A DNA stretch of 39,397 nt from JAWLCA01 sp050485905. GTDB lineage: Bacteria > Pseudomonadota > Alphaproteobacteria > Rhodobacterales > Rhodobacteraceae. Below are positions 7,550 through 15,194 of the stretch, piece after piece. Within the stretch, counting starts at the first letter, position 1. Each line of letters begins with the position of its first letter. The position numbers and the translations under genes were made by a program. The notes under the pieces are model-generated. The model searched no databases. It saw nothing but the letters and a program-made list of their open reading frames with translations, and was not told the origin of the DNA. The stretch spans positions 1-39,397 of the forward strand of contig JBJHCH010000021.1 in assembly GCA_050485905.1 (NCBI GenBank), read 5' to 3'.

Positions 7550-8335
7550 TCAGCCGCGGAGGGCGGCGACGAAGTCGTCGTGAATCAAGGCGTTGGCGAC
7601 GACGACGTTGCCGGTGTCCATCGGGTTCCGGCCATCCTCGATCGCGCTTGCCATGCCGCCCGCCTCCCGCACGAGGATCAGCCCGGCGGCCATGTCCCAA
7701 CTGTTCAGACCGCGTTCCCAGAACCCCTCGAACCGGCCGGCGGCGACATAGGCCATGTCCAGCGCCGCCGCGCCCCAGCGCCGGATCCCGGCACAGGTGG
7801 GCGCCACGCGGGCGATGTCCTGGATCGTGGCAGGCAGGCTCGGCTTGCCGGCAAAGGGGATGCCGGTGGCAAAGATCGACTCGATCATCACCTTGCGCCC
7901 CGACACCCGCTGCCGGCGGTCGTTGAGCCAGGCGCCCTGTCCCTTCTCAGCCCAGAAGATCTCGTCCTTGGCGGGGTCAAAGATCACGCCCGCCACGATT
8001 TCTCCCTTGTGTTCCAAGGCGATGGAGATGCACCAGTGGGGCAGCCCGTGCAGGAAGTTCGTGGTGCCGTCCAGCGGATCGACGATCCAGCGACGCGTCG
8101 GATCCTCGCCCGCCACGGCGTCGGATTCCTCTCCCACCCAGCCATAGGTGGGTCGGCCGCCGGTCAGTTCCTCGCGGATGATCCGCTCCGCCGCGATGTC
8201 GGCGCGGCTGACGAAATCGCCTGCGCCCTTGGCGGTGACCTGCAGGTTCTCCACCTCGCGGAAGTCCTTGACCAGGCTGCGCCCGGCCTTCCGCGCGGCC
8301 TTGATCATCAGGTTGAGGTTGGCGCTGCCCTGCAT
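7550..8335 (-). CDS. suhB: Inositol monophosphatase family protein SuhB
   Basis: A 261-residue Mg2+-dependent phosphatase. Metal-site motifs are present: GEESD near residue 68, the IVDPLDGTTNFLHG signature around residue 85, and WDMAAGLILVREAGG in the C-terminal half. In vitro such proteins cleave inositol-1-phosphate; in bacteria SuhB also acts as an rRNA transcription antitermination cofactor. The ATG at 8335 has GGAGG six bases upstream. It is convergent with fabI and lies downstream of the yghX-type hydrolase. Confidence 0.9.
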   Translation of the reverse strand: MQGSANLNLMIKAARKAGRSLVKDFREVENLQVTAKGAGDFVSRADIAAERIIREELTGGRPTYGWVGEESDAVAGEDPTRRWIVDPLDGTTNFLHGLPHWCISIALEHKGEIVAGVIFDPAKDEIFWAEKGQGAWLNDRRQRVSGRKVMIESIFATGIPFAGKPSLPATIQDIARVAPTCAGIRRWGAAALDMAYVAAGRFEGFWERGLNSWDMAAGLILVREAGGMASAIEDGRNPMDTGNVVVANALIHDDFVAALRG

Positions 8336-8393
8336 CGGTGCCTCCGGTCCGGTTCCAGCGCGGGTCTATAGGCGGGGACGGCGGCGAAGGAAA

Positions 8394-8416
8394 GGGGGCG
8401 GGGCGAGCCCCGCCGT
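8394..8416 (-). terminator. Hairpin after the dienelactone hydrolase gene
   Basis: GGCGGGG (8397-8403) pairs with CCCCGCC (8408-8414) around a four-base loop, about 18 bases after the hydrolase stop. On the minus strand it is followed by CCCTTTCCTT, a poor T tract, so it may act as a weak terminator or an RNA 3' stabiliser. Confidence 0.45.
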
Positions 8417-8431
8417 TGCCACGCGCGCGGC

Positions 8432-9316
8432 TTATCGCAGGTGGGTGTCGAAGAACCCGACAGTCCGCTCCCAGGCCAGTTCCGCCGCCGCTTCGTCGTA
8501 GCGCGGCGTGGAGTCGTTGTGAAAGCCGTGGTTGGTGCCTTCGTAAAAATGCACCTCGTAACTCTTGCCGTGCTCGTCCAGCGCGGCCTGCATCGCGGGC
8601 CAGCCGTCGTTGATGCGGGTGTCGAGTTCGGCGTAGTGCAGCATCAGCGGTGCCTCGATCCGGGGCACGTCAGCGGCGTCGGCCTGGCGGCCGTAGAACG
8701 GGACTGACGCGCCGAGTTCGGGGTAGGCCACGGCCATGGCGTTGCAGACGCCGCCGCCGTAGCAGAAACCGACGCAGCCGACGCGGCCGGTGGACCCCTC
8801 GTGCCCGGCCAGGAATTCATAGGCCGCGAAGAAGTCGTTCATCAGCTTTTCGGGGTCGACCTGGGCCTGCAATTCGCGGCCGGCGTCGTCGTTGCCGGGG
8901 TAGCCGCCGAGGCTGCTCAACCCGTCCGGTGCCAGCGCGAGGAAACCGGATTTGGCGAGTCTTCGGGCCACATCCTCTATATATGGGTTCAATCCGCGGT
9001 TTTCGTGGACGACGACCACCGCAGGGTGGGGGCCTTCGGTGGCGGGGGCGACCAGATAGCCGCGCACCTCCCCATGTCCGTTCGGCGAGGGGTAGGTGAT
9101 GTATTCCGGCCGGATCTCGGGGTCTGTGAACTGGACCTGCTGCGCCCAGGCGTAGTTCGGTTTCATCAGGTCCAGGATCGCCGCCGCCGTCAGCCCGCCA
9201 ATGGCATATTTCCCTGCCTGATCAAGGAATTGCCGCTTGGTGATCTGGCCATGCGCGTAGAAGTCGTAAAGCTGCAGAAGCTCAGGGCTGAAGTCCCTGG
9301 CGGTCAGGCGTCCCAT
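8432..9316 (-). CDS. yghX: YghX-type dienelactone hydrolase family protein
   Basis: A 294-residue alpha/beta hydrolase. The nucleophile elbow GFCYGGG (Cys), an acidic residue in LDTRINDG and a late His in NHGFHND make the Cys-Asp-His triad of dienelactone hydrolases. The N-terminal region (ITKRQFLDQAGKYAIGG, then a hydrophobic segment ending LMKPNYAWAQQ) resembles E. coli YghX and looks like an atypical Tat-like leader with KR instead of RR, so export is possible but unproven. The open frame extends to 9466 into the repeat array; the ATG at 9316 has AGGGAG at good spacing and gives the conserved MGRLTARDFSPELL start. The substrate is unknown. Confidence 0.88.
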   Translation of the reverse strand: MGRLTARDFSPELLQLYDFYAHGQITKRQFLDQAGKYAIGGLTAAAILDLMKPNYAWAQQVQFTDPEIRPEYITYPSPNGHGEVRGYLVAPATEGPHPAVVVVHENRGLNPYIEDVARRLAKSGFLALAPDGLSSLGGYPGNDDAGRELQAQVDPEKLMNDFFAAYEFLAGHEGSTGRVGCVGFCYGGGVCNAMAVAYPELGASVPFYGRQADAADVPRIEAPLMLHYAELDTRINDGWPAMQAALDEHGKSYEVHFYEGTNHGFHNDSTPRYDEAAAELAWERTVGFFDTHLR

Positions 9317-9416
9317 GGTTTTCTCCCTTCGTGATGCCACGATCAGACCATAGCCCCCCGCCGCCCGATGCCCGCGCACGGGCCCGTCACGACTGCGTGA
9401 GACAGCGAAACCCGGT

Positions 9417-9471
9417 GTGCACATCACGTATGATTCACGTGCATCCGGCGTGCATATCACGTGCATACATT
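9417..9471 (+). repeat. 11-bp phased GTGCAT array, copy 3 (five units)
   Basis: Units: GTGCACATCAC (9417), GTATGATTCAC (9428), GTGCATCCGGC (9439), GTGCATATCAC (9450), GTGCATACATT (9461). It has the same unit order and strand as copies 1 and 2, some 5 kb away, and lies about 100 bp upstream of the minus-strand hydrolase start. Confidence 0.85.
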
Positions 9472-9535
9472 GTCAGGCCTCGGCGCGGCCCCATGAATGT
9501 TTTCAGGGGCTTGGCGATTTTCGGGCTTCCGGCCC

Positions 9536-9583
9536 ATACCTTTTCGGGTATATACCTTATCGGGTATATACCTGAAACGGTAT
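9536..9583. promoter_or_regulatory. Three contiguous ATACC-N6-GGTAT operators
   Basis: Three 16-bp inverted repeats abut exactly: 9536-9551, 9552-9567 and 9568-9583, each ATACC, six variable bases, GGTAT. The last ends 13 bases before the likely XRE start codon. This is the layout expected of an autorepressed promoter; the AT-rich joints (GGTATATACC) could also hold the -10 region. Confidence 0.75.
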
Positions 9584-9596
9584 GATGGAGGATGGC

Positions 9597-9893
9597 ATGA
9601 CCGGCGAACGCGATCCGGACAACCTGGAGGAGCTGGCGCGGATGATGGCCGACCCGCGCTTTCGCGCCTATCACGAGGACCGGGCCGAGGAGATGGCGGT
9701 AATCGAGGCGATGGTCGCGGCGCGGCAGGCGGCGGGGCTGAGCCAGGCGGAGCTTGCCGCAAGGTTGGGGTCCACCCAGCCCGCCGTCGCCCGGCTGGAG
9801 GCGGGGCGCGTCTCGCCCCGTCTGACGACCCTGCGCCGCATCGCCAAGGTCAGCGGCTACCGGCTGGCGGTGAGCTTCGTGCCGGAGGAATGA
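9597..9893 (+). CDS. XRE-family HTH regulator (HigA-like, no toxin partner seen)
   Basis: A 98-residue protein. An N-terminal acidic helical part (residues 1-35) precedes an HTH_XRE domain (AAGLSQAELAARLGSTQPAVARLEAG, followed by TTLRRIAKVSGYRLAVSF). This architecture is common in antitoxins of HigBA/RelE-XRE pairs and in solitary regulators. Two ATGs upstream (9582, 9585) are possible, but ATG 9597 has GGAGG at five bases. The operator triplet directly before it suggests autoregulation. No RelE/HigB-type toxin is found within a kilobase on either side, so it may be an orphan antitoxin or a plain repressor of neighbouring genes. Confidence 0.82.
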   Translation: MTGERDPDNLEELARMMADPRFRAYHEDRAEEMAVIEAMVAARQAAGLSQAELAARLGSTQPAVARLEAGRVSPRLTTLRRIAKVSGYRLAVSFVPEE

Positions 9894-10086
9894 GGGAGTA
9901 GCGGCGCATGCAACGGTTATTGGTCGCGCGCGGCGTTGCCGTACGTGCTTCCATGGTTGCAAACCGTCGCGCGACTGGGCATTCTCAAAAGAAAGGGCTG
10001 CGGAGAATCTTCACGTCTTAGCCACAACTCTGGCAGAAGATCGAGGTAGTCCTAAATAAAGGACAGATGTAGCGGGAGCACTGAAA

Positions 10087-10293
10087 ATGGGTGAAAGGGT
10101 TTTTCTGAGCCGTCCATCGTTCGACAAAGGTCTGAACGATACCCTTACGCTCAAGCCGCTCCGCCGTCTGGCCAACTCTCTTATGGAGCACAAGCGCCCG
10201 GCACCCCAGAGTGCGAGTCCCACCACCAGCAAGGACTTGGTGGTATCTCGCGATGCAACAACCGGCGCATGGCGTGTCCGCAAAGCTTCCTGA
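10087..10293 (+). CDS. Small hypothetical protein
   Basis: A 68-residue frame, basic and Ser/Pro-containing, with no signal peptide or membrane segment. A GGGAG lies eight bases before the ATG. The C-terminal part (DLVVSRDATTGAWRVRK) looks like a short beta-hairpin motif, but no family is recognised. It overlaps the start of the next gene by 41 bases. The overlapping minus-strand frame (10011-10325) has no better support. Local GC is below that of the neighbours, suggesting acquisition. The coding assignment is tentative. Confidence 0.45.
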   Translation: MGERVFLSRPSFDKGLNDTLTLKPLRRLANSLMEHKRPAPQSASPTTSKDLVVSRDATTGAWRVRKAS

Positions 10294-10717
10294 AGACCCA
10301 GATGGCGGCGGAACGTCGTCGCCAAGTGGTGAAACGCGAATCTTGAATATCGGCGCTGTTCACTTGCACGCGAGTGACATTGATGCGTTGCGCCGGTTAG
10401 CAGAGGTCAACCCAGACCTCGCGCAAAGTGTCGTGGATCAGAAGGGTGAGATTGACCGGCGCGAACATGCAAGCATGCGGCTTGGTATCATAGCCGCATG
10501 TTTCATTGTGATTATGTTATTGTTTTCAATAACGTATGCCCTTGTGACGCTTGGCATAGTTCTTTCACTTCTCATGGTGTTTGTGTTGGTCGGTTTGGCA
10601 TTCTTCGTCCGCGTTCTTCTCACCGGCGAGTGGTCAGAAACTACGTGGGTTGGACAGCTGGTCAAAGCGGCCATATCAATGCTCGGTGGTAAACCGAAGG
10701 CTCCAGGCGACGAGTAG
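10253..10717 (+). CDS. Two-TM membrane protein, DUF2335-like layout
   Basis: A 154-residue protein from the ATG at 10253 (the frame opens at 10211). It has a soluble N-terminal half ending in a charged stretch (VVDQKGEIDRREHASMRLG), then two adjacent hydrophobic segments (GIIAACFIVIMLLFSITYAL and LGIVLSLLMVFVLVGLAFFV), then a short cytosolic tail. The order of charged helix, RREH-type motif and paired TM segments resembles DUF2335 proteins, but this is by layout only. Base composition is clearly more AT-rich than the flanking genes (for example 10501-10580). Its function is unknown; it probably forms a small acquired unit with the preceding ORF. Confidence 0.65.
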   Translation: MQQPAHGVSAKLPEDPDGGGTSSPSGETRILNIGAVHLHASDIDALRRLAEVNPDLAQSVVDQKGEIDRREHASMRLGIIAACFIVIMLLFSITYALVTLGIVLSLLMVFVLVGLAFFVRVLLTGEWSETTWVGQLVKAAISMLGGKPKAPGDE

Positions 10718-10802
10718 TCGTTTTCACTCCGCCGGCAAAGTTCATCCCGTGATCGTGCGCCCGCCAAGCGTAGTGCGTTTTCTACATAAGGCCGGAACCC
10801 CC

Positions 10803-12059
10803 CTACGCCCACTCCCCGCCGCGCATCACCGGCACGCGGCTGCCGTCGGCGCTGACGCCGTCGATATCCACCCGGTCCGAGCCGATCATCCAGTCGATGT
10901 GGATGACGCTGGAATTGCCGCCTTGGGCGGCGATCTGGTCGGGGGTCAGCGTGTCGCCGCCCTTGAAGCACTTGGAATAGCACTGGCCCAGCGCGATGTG
11001 GCAGGCGGCGTTTTCGTCGAAAAGGGTGTTGTAGAACAGCAGCCCCGATTGCGAGATCGGCGAGCCGTGGGGGACGAGGGCGACCTCGCCCAGGCGCCGC
11101 GCGCCCTCGTCGCTGTCCAGCACCTTCAGCAAGACCGCCTCGCCTTTCGTGGCGCTGGCCTCGGTGATGCGGCCGTCTTCGAATTTCACGCGGATGCCGT
11201 CGATCAGGCTGCCGTTGTGCGACAGCGGCTTGGTGGAGCTGACGTGGCCGTCCACCCGCAGCGCGTGGGGGGTGGTGAACACCTCCTCGCTGGGGATGTT
11301 GGGGTTGCAGATCACGCCGTTGCGGGCCAGCGAGGCGCCGCCCATCCATTCGTGGCCGTCGGCAAGGCCCACGGTCAGGTCGGTGCCGGGTCCGGTGAAG
11401 TGCAGCGCGCGGAAGCCGTGGCCGTTCAGCCAGTCGCAGCGGGAATGCAGCGCGGCGTTATGCGCGGCCCAGGCCGCCACCGGGTCGCCCTGATCGACGC
11501 GGGAGGCGGCGAAGATCGCCTGCGCCAGCCGCGCGACGGCCTGATCGGTGGGCAGGTCGGGGAACATCCGGCCCGCCCAGGCGGTGCCGGGCCAGGCGAC
11601 GATGTTCCAGTTGATGTCGAACCGGGTGATGCGTTCGCGCGCCGGGGAATAGGCGATGGACATGGCCTTGTTGGCGCGGCCGACCTTTTCGGGGTCTTCA
11701 TCGGCCAGCAGCATCGGGTCGTCGCCGACGATGGCCAGCCGCGCGGTGTTGGCGTCAAAGGCCGCGCCCATGCCGTCATAAAGCCAGCCGGCGGCGTGGT
11801 CGAAGGTGTCGTCATGGCCGTGGCGGTAGCGGGCCAGCGTCACCTGCGGGTCGGACAGCAGCGGCGTCACCAGCCCGGCACCGGCGCGGTAGGCCGATTC
11901 CGCGATGCGGCGGACCAGCGGCAATGCCTCGGCCGGGGCGGTCAGCAGCAGATCCTGCCCCGGCTGCAGGTTCAGGCCCACGCGTACGGTCAATTCGGCA
12001 AGGCGGTCCAGCATCGCGGGGTCGATCGGGGTGGCGGTCGGCGTCTCGGGGCGGTTCAT
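10803..12059 (-). CDS. M29-family metallo-aminopeptidase
   Basis: A 418-residue protein of the thermophilic aminopeptidase (M29, AmpS/PepS-like) family, cytosolic, with no signal peptide. Family features visible are NIPSEEVFTTPH (metal-binding Glu), the KGE segment, and the C-terminal HIALGQCY and HIDWMIGSD parts supplying His and Asp ligands. It removes N-terminal residues from peptides using two metal ions. It is followed by the lower-GC patch and preceded by regB, both unrelated in function. The ATG at 12059 gives the normal family length. Confidence 0.9.
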   Translation of the reverse strand: MNRPETPTATPIDPAMLDRLAELTVRVGLNLQPGQDLLLTAPAEALPLVRRIAESAYRAGAGLVTPLLSDPQVTLARYRHGHDDTFDHAAGWLYDGMGAAFDANTARLAIVGDDPMLLADEDPEKVGRANKAMSIAYSPARERITRFDINWNIVAWPGTAWAGRMFPDLPTDQAVARLAQAIFAASRVDQGDPVAAWAAHNAALHSRCDWLNGHGFRALHFTGPGTDLTVGLADGHEWMGGASLARNGVICNPNIPSEEVFTTPHALRVDGHVSSTKPLSHNGSLIDGIRVKFEDGRITEASATKGEAVLLKVLDSDEGARRLGEVALVPHGSPISQSGLLFYNTLFDENAACHIALGQCYSKCFKGGDTLTPDQIAAQGGNSSVIHIDWMIGSDRVDIDGVSADGSRVPVMRGGEWA

Positions 12060-12131
12060 CGGGTGTCCTGCGGTTGACGGGTTGGCGCGCAGCCTAGCAG
12101 CGCGCGGCGGGGTTGCAACCGGCGGGCCGGT

Positions 12132-13556
12132 TCAGGCGGTGATCGGGCGGTTCTCGCCCAGCCCAGCGCCGTCCTCGGCCTCGATCCGGGCGCGGGGCCA
12201 GACCACCTCGACAATCGCGCCGCAGCGGTCGGGGCGTTCGGTGGCGGGCAACAGCGGATCGGCGCCGTTGGCGAAGCTGAGGTCGGCCCCGGTGCGTTCC
12301 AGCAGCGTCTTTGCGATGAAGAGGCCCAGGCCCATCCCCTCATACTCCGGGCGGGCGGTTGGTGCCTGTGCCCCGCGGCGGCGGCGCACGAAGGGCTCTC
12401 CGATCCGGCCGATCACCTGCGCGGGGAAGCCGGGGCCGTCGTCTGCGATGCGGACGGTGATCTGCGACGACGTCCAGCGGGCGTCGATCCAGACCGTCGT
12501 GCGCGAGAAGTCCACCGCGTTCTGGATCAGGTTGCGCAGGCCGTGGATGACCTCTGGCTGGCGGCGGATCGCCGGTATCCGGTCGTCGCCGCCGGGGGCG
12601 GGGGTAATGTCGAACAGGATGGTCTTTCCCCGCTCGGCATGGGGTTCCGCCGCCTCTCGCAGCACGGTGGAAAGCGGCGCGTGGCGCAGGTGCAGGTCGT
12701 CCTTTCCGGCCCGGCCCATCGAGCGCAGGATGTCGCGGCAGCGGTCGGCCTGATCGCGGATCAGTTCCGCATCGGCGCGCTGGGCAGGGTCGTCCAGTTC
12801 CTCGATCAGTTCGGCGCTGACCAGCTTGATCGTGGCGAGCGGCGTGCCCAGTTCATGCGCCGCCGCCGCCACCACGCCGCCCAGGTCGGTCAGCTTCTGC
12901 TCGCGCGCCAGCGCGGTCTGGGTGGCCAGCAGCGCGTCGGACATCGAATGGATCTCGGTCGCCACCCGCCAGGCATAGGCGCCAAGGAAGACCACCCCGA
13001 TCACGATGGCCAGCCAGAAGCCGAACTCGAACAGCGGCGGCACGCGCAGCACCGTGCCGTCGGCCATGGCCAGCGGCCGGTGGTCGACAGCCAGCAGCGT
13101 CACCGCAAGGATCGCCACCAGACCCAGGAACACCGTGGTGCGCAGCTGCAGCACCGTGGCCGAGATGGTGACCGGCGCAAGGATCAGCAGCGCGAAGGGG
13201 TTGTTGAGCCCGCCGGTCAGGTACAGCAGCGCGGAAAGCTGGGCGATGTCGAACAGCAGCGTCGCCATCGCCTGGGTTTCGGTCAGCCGCCGCGTCTCGG
13301 GATAGATGAAAAGCGGGACCAGATTGGCGATGATCGCCGCGCCGACGACCATCAGAGAGAGCCCGAGGTCAAGCTGCACGCCATAGACCTGATAGGCCAC
13401 CATGATCGCGGTTAGCTGGCCGGCAATCGCCATCCAGCGCAGCAGGATCAGCGTGCGCAGCCGCAGCCAGTCGCTGCGCGTTTCGCGCGCGGGGAGACGG
13501 GGTGTCGCAGGCCCCGGCGGTCGGGTTTCGCTTGTTCGTGCCACCGCGGCTACCAT
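12132..13556 (-). CDS. regB: Redox-sensing histidine kinase RegB (PrrB)
   Basis: A 474-residue kinase with six N-terminal membrane segments (about residues 33-200). The conserved quinone-interaction motif GGLNNPF is at 115-121. The H-box AAAAHELGTPLATIKL carries phospho-acceptor His234. The redox-active cysteine of the RegB family is Cys273 in DQADRCRDI. A HATPase domain with N and G boxes follows (NLIQNAVDF, DDGPGF, GMGLGLFIAK). It phosphorylates RegA when the respiratory quinone pool is reduced. The frame extends far upstream, but the ATG at 13556 fits the family length. It is divergent from senC. A GC-rich AACCGG/CCGGTT hairpin overlaps its stop (12117-12132). Confidence 0.95.
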   Translation of the reverse strand: MVAAVARTSETRPPGPATPRLPARETRSDWLRLRTLILLRWMAIAGQLTAIMVAYQVYGVQLDLGLSLMVVGAAIIANLVPLFIYPETRRLTETQAMATLLFDIAQLSALLYLTGGLNNPFALLILAPVTISATVLQLRTTVFLGLVAILAVTLLAVDHRPLAMADGTVLRVPPLFEFGFWLAIVIGVVFLGAYAWRVATEIHSMSDALLATQTALAREQKLTDLGGVVAAAAHELGTPLATIKLVSAELIEELDDPAQRADAELIRDQADRCRDILRSMGRAGKDDLHLRHAPLSTVLREAAEPHAERGKTILFDITPAPGGDDRIPAIRRQPEVIHGLRNLIQNAVDFSRTTVWIDARWTSSQITVRIADDGPGFPAQVIGRIGEPFVRRRRGAQAPTARPEYEGMGLGLFIAKTLLERTGADLSFANGADPLLPATERPDRCGAIVEVVWPRARIEAEDGAGLGENRPITA

Positions 13557-13595
13557 ATAGCGCGCAGAGGTCACGGAACAGGGCGGGGCGACGGG

Positions 13596-14213
13596 ATGAT
13601 GCGGGTCTATGCGGGCGTGGCGCTGACGGCTGTGGTGGCGGCGCTGGGGGGGATGTGGGCCTATACTCAGATGCAGCCGGCCGACCGCTATGCGCAATGC
13701 CGGACCAGCTCTGTCGCCGGGGGCGCGGGGGCGATCGGCGGGCCGTTCACGCTCGTCGACCAGCGCGGCGAGACAGTGACCGATGCGGATGTCATCACCC
13801 GGCCGTCGCTCCTTTATTTCGGCTATACATTCTGCCCCGATGTCTGCCCCTTCGACGTGGCGCGCAACGCGCTGGCCGTGGACATCCTTGCCGAACACGG
13901 GTTCGAGGCGACGCCGGTGTTCATCTCGGTCGATCCCGGCCGCGACACGCCCGAGGTGCTGGCGGCCTATGCCGAGAACATGCACGAGGACATGATCGCG
14001 CTGAGCGGGTCGGAAGAGCAAGTTCGCGCCGCGAGCCAAGCCTACCGTACCTATTACCGCATCCATGACACGGACGACGAGTTCTACCTCGTCGACCATT
14101 CGACCTTCACCTATCTGGTGCTGCCGGGCGAGGGGTTCGTGGAATTCTTTCGCCGAGATGCGAGCGCCGAGGAAATCGCGGAGAAGACGGCGTGCTTTCT
14201 GGGCGCGGCCTGA
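13596..14213 (+). CDS. senC: SCO1/SenC/PrrC family protein
   Basis: A 205-residue membrane-anchored thioredoxin-fold protein. It has one N-terminal membrane segment (residues 3-23), then the copper-binding CPDVC motif (in GYTFCPDVCPFD) and the distal His in YLVDHSTF. SCO proteins deliver copper to the CuA site of cytochrome oxidase; in Rhodobacter relatives SenC/PrrC also influences signalling through RegB/PrrB. It is divergent from regB with only about 40 bases between starts. In the usual arrangement regA follows directly; here two other genes intervene. Confidence 0.93.
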   Translation: MMRVYAGVALTAVVAALGGMWAYTQMQPADRYAQCRTSSVAGGAGAIGGPFTLVDQRGETVTDADVITRPSLLYFGYTFCPDVCPFDVARNALAVDILAEHGFEATPVFISVDPGRDTPEVLAAYAENMHEDMIALSGSEEQVRAASQAYRTYYRIHDTDDEFYLVDHSTFTYLVLPGEGFVEFFRRDASAEEIAEKTACFLGAA

Positions 14214-14322
14214 CGCGGGAGCGCGCCGCGAACTGACGGGCGGATAACGGTAGGATCACGCAGGCCAGGCATCCTTGTGGTGTCGTCGATAGCGGCGATG
14301 CATTTCTGCAAGGAGTTTTCCA

Positions 14323-14433
14323 ATGCGTTCCATTGTCTTCATCCTGTTCTTCGTCGTCGCGGTCCCGGCCTATGCCTGCCCGGACACCCATTTTCAGTGC
14401 GGAGCGCCGGGCATCTGCTGCCCGCGCCAGTAG
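14323..14433 (+). CDS. Secreted Cys-rich peptide precursor (36 residues)
   Basis: A 36-codon frame, too short for usual gene callers. A perfect AAGGAG lies seven bases before the ATG. The product begins MRSIVFILFFVVAVPAYA, a complete short signal peptide with an AYA cleavage site; the predicted mature peptide is 18 residues with four cysteines (C1, C8, C14, C15; pattern C-x6-C-x5-CC). Two intramolecular disulphides or metal binding are possible. An alternative reading as a lipoprotein is less likely, because the residues before the first Cys (AYA) are not a lipobox. The next gene starts 12 bases after its stop. No homologue is known to me. Confidence 0.6.
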   Translation: MRSIVFILFFVVAVPAYACPDTHFQCGAPGICCPRQ

Positions 14434-14445
14434 GGAGGGGAGATG

Positions 14446-15090
14446 ATGCCTTTCTTTTCGATCAAGACGGGGCTGGGCGGTCTCGGCATGCTGGCTGGCG
14501 GTTTCGCCGTGTGGCTGGTCGGCGGCGTCAGCGCCGAGGATGTCGCGGCCAAGGAAGACGTCTCTACCCAGCTTGCAGTGGTCACCGTGCTGCGGGCGCC
14601 TGGCGACATCATTGCCGTGAGCCCCGACGGTCAGTCGGTGGAGCGAATCTGCGGCTTTCGAATGGAACCACCGACTGAGGCGCCCGAGACTGTGAGTCTG
14701 CGGTACTTCAATACCCTGGCCGAAAACCTGCCGTTCCTCACTGCCTCCGAGGTCGCCTTGCGTGGCCGGATCGAACTGCTGGATCGTGAGCGGATGCGCG
14801 GATTTGATACCGATTGCGGCTGCCGGCTGGCTGAGCAGGTGAACCAGCGCAAGAGCCTGTGCCAGTCCAGCAAGCTGGTGATGCAGATCGAGGGCGAGGC
14901 GCCGATCCCATTCGGGGCCAGCCTGCACCGCGACACGGTTTATCTGGGACCGGACATCTTTGCCGGCTGCGGCATGGAGTTCTCGCCCGCGGCCGAGGCG
15001 CAGGCGACCGCCTGCCCGCTGGAATACGAGCCGCACTGGACCGCGCGGCTGCGCCAGTCACTGAACGTGATCGAGCGACGGATACAGTGA
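14446..15090 (+). CDS. Exported cysteine-containing protein of unknown function
   Basis: About 214 residues. The N-terminus has a Phe/Lys start, a hydrophobic Gly-rich core and VSA followed by acidic residues, so it is a signal peptide or an N-terminal anchor. The mature part has six cysteines (RIC, DCGC, SLC, AGCG, TACP), an even number consistent with disulphides. No enzymatic motif is recognised. GGGAGGGG sits five bases before the ATG at 14446; an ATG three bases upstream is the alternative. It is coupled to the peptide gene before it and lies upstream of regA on the same strand. Confidence 0.75.
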   Translation: MPFFSIKTGLGGLGMLAGGFAVWLVGGVSAEDVAAKEDVSTQLAVVTVLRAPGDIIAVSPDGQSVERICGFRMEPPTEAPETVSLRYFNTLAENLPFLTASEVALRGRIELLDRERMRGFDTDCGCRLAEQVNQRKSLCQSSKLVMQIEGEAPIPFGASLHRDTVYLGPDIFAGCGMEFSPAAEAQATACPLEYEPHWTARLRQSLNVIERRIQ

Positions 15091-15194
15091 AGCCACCGGC
15101 GCGGCCTTTGCTGCGCCGGTGACGCAGCGTCAAATTGACCGCCCGCCTGCACCGGCCTAATCTTCCAGCCGGGCTTGCAGATGGATGGGTGGAG

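Noticed and set aside
5463..7700. A 745-codon minus-strand open frame across fabB/fabI
   Set aside because: It is antisense to three well-identified genes, its product is His/Arg/Gly-rich noise, and it results from high third-position GC.
9908..10021. A 37-residue Arg-rich frame after the XRE gene as a possible toxin
   Set aside because: The ribosome site is weak, the sequence has no toxin family features, and it may be only an open gap in a short intergenic stretch.
10011..10325. A 104-codon minus-strand frame opposite the small hypothetical gene
   Set aside because: There is no ribosome site, and the plus-strand frames have better starts and an evident membrane protein downstream.
12117..12132. 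Terminator after regB
   Set aside because: The AACCGG/CCGGTT hairpin overlaps the stop codon and has no T tract, so it was not listed as a terminator.
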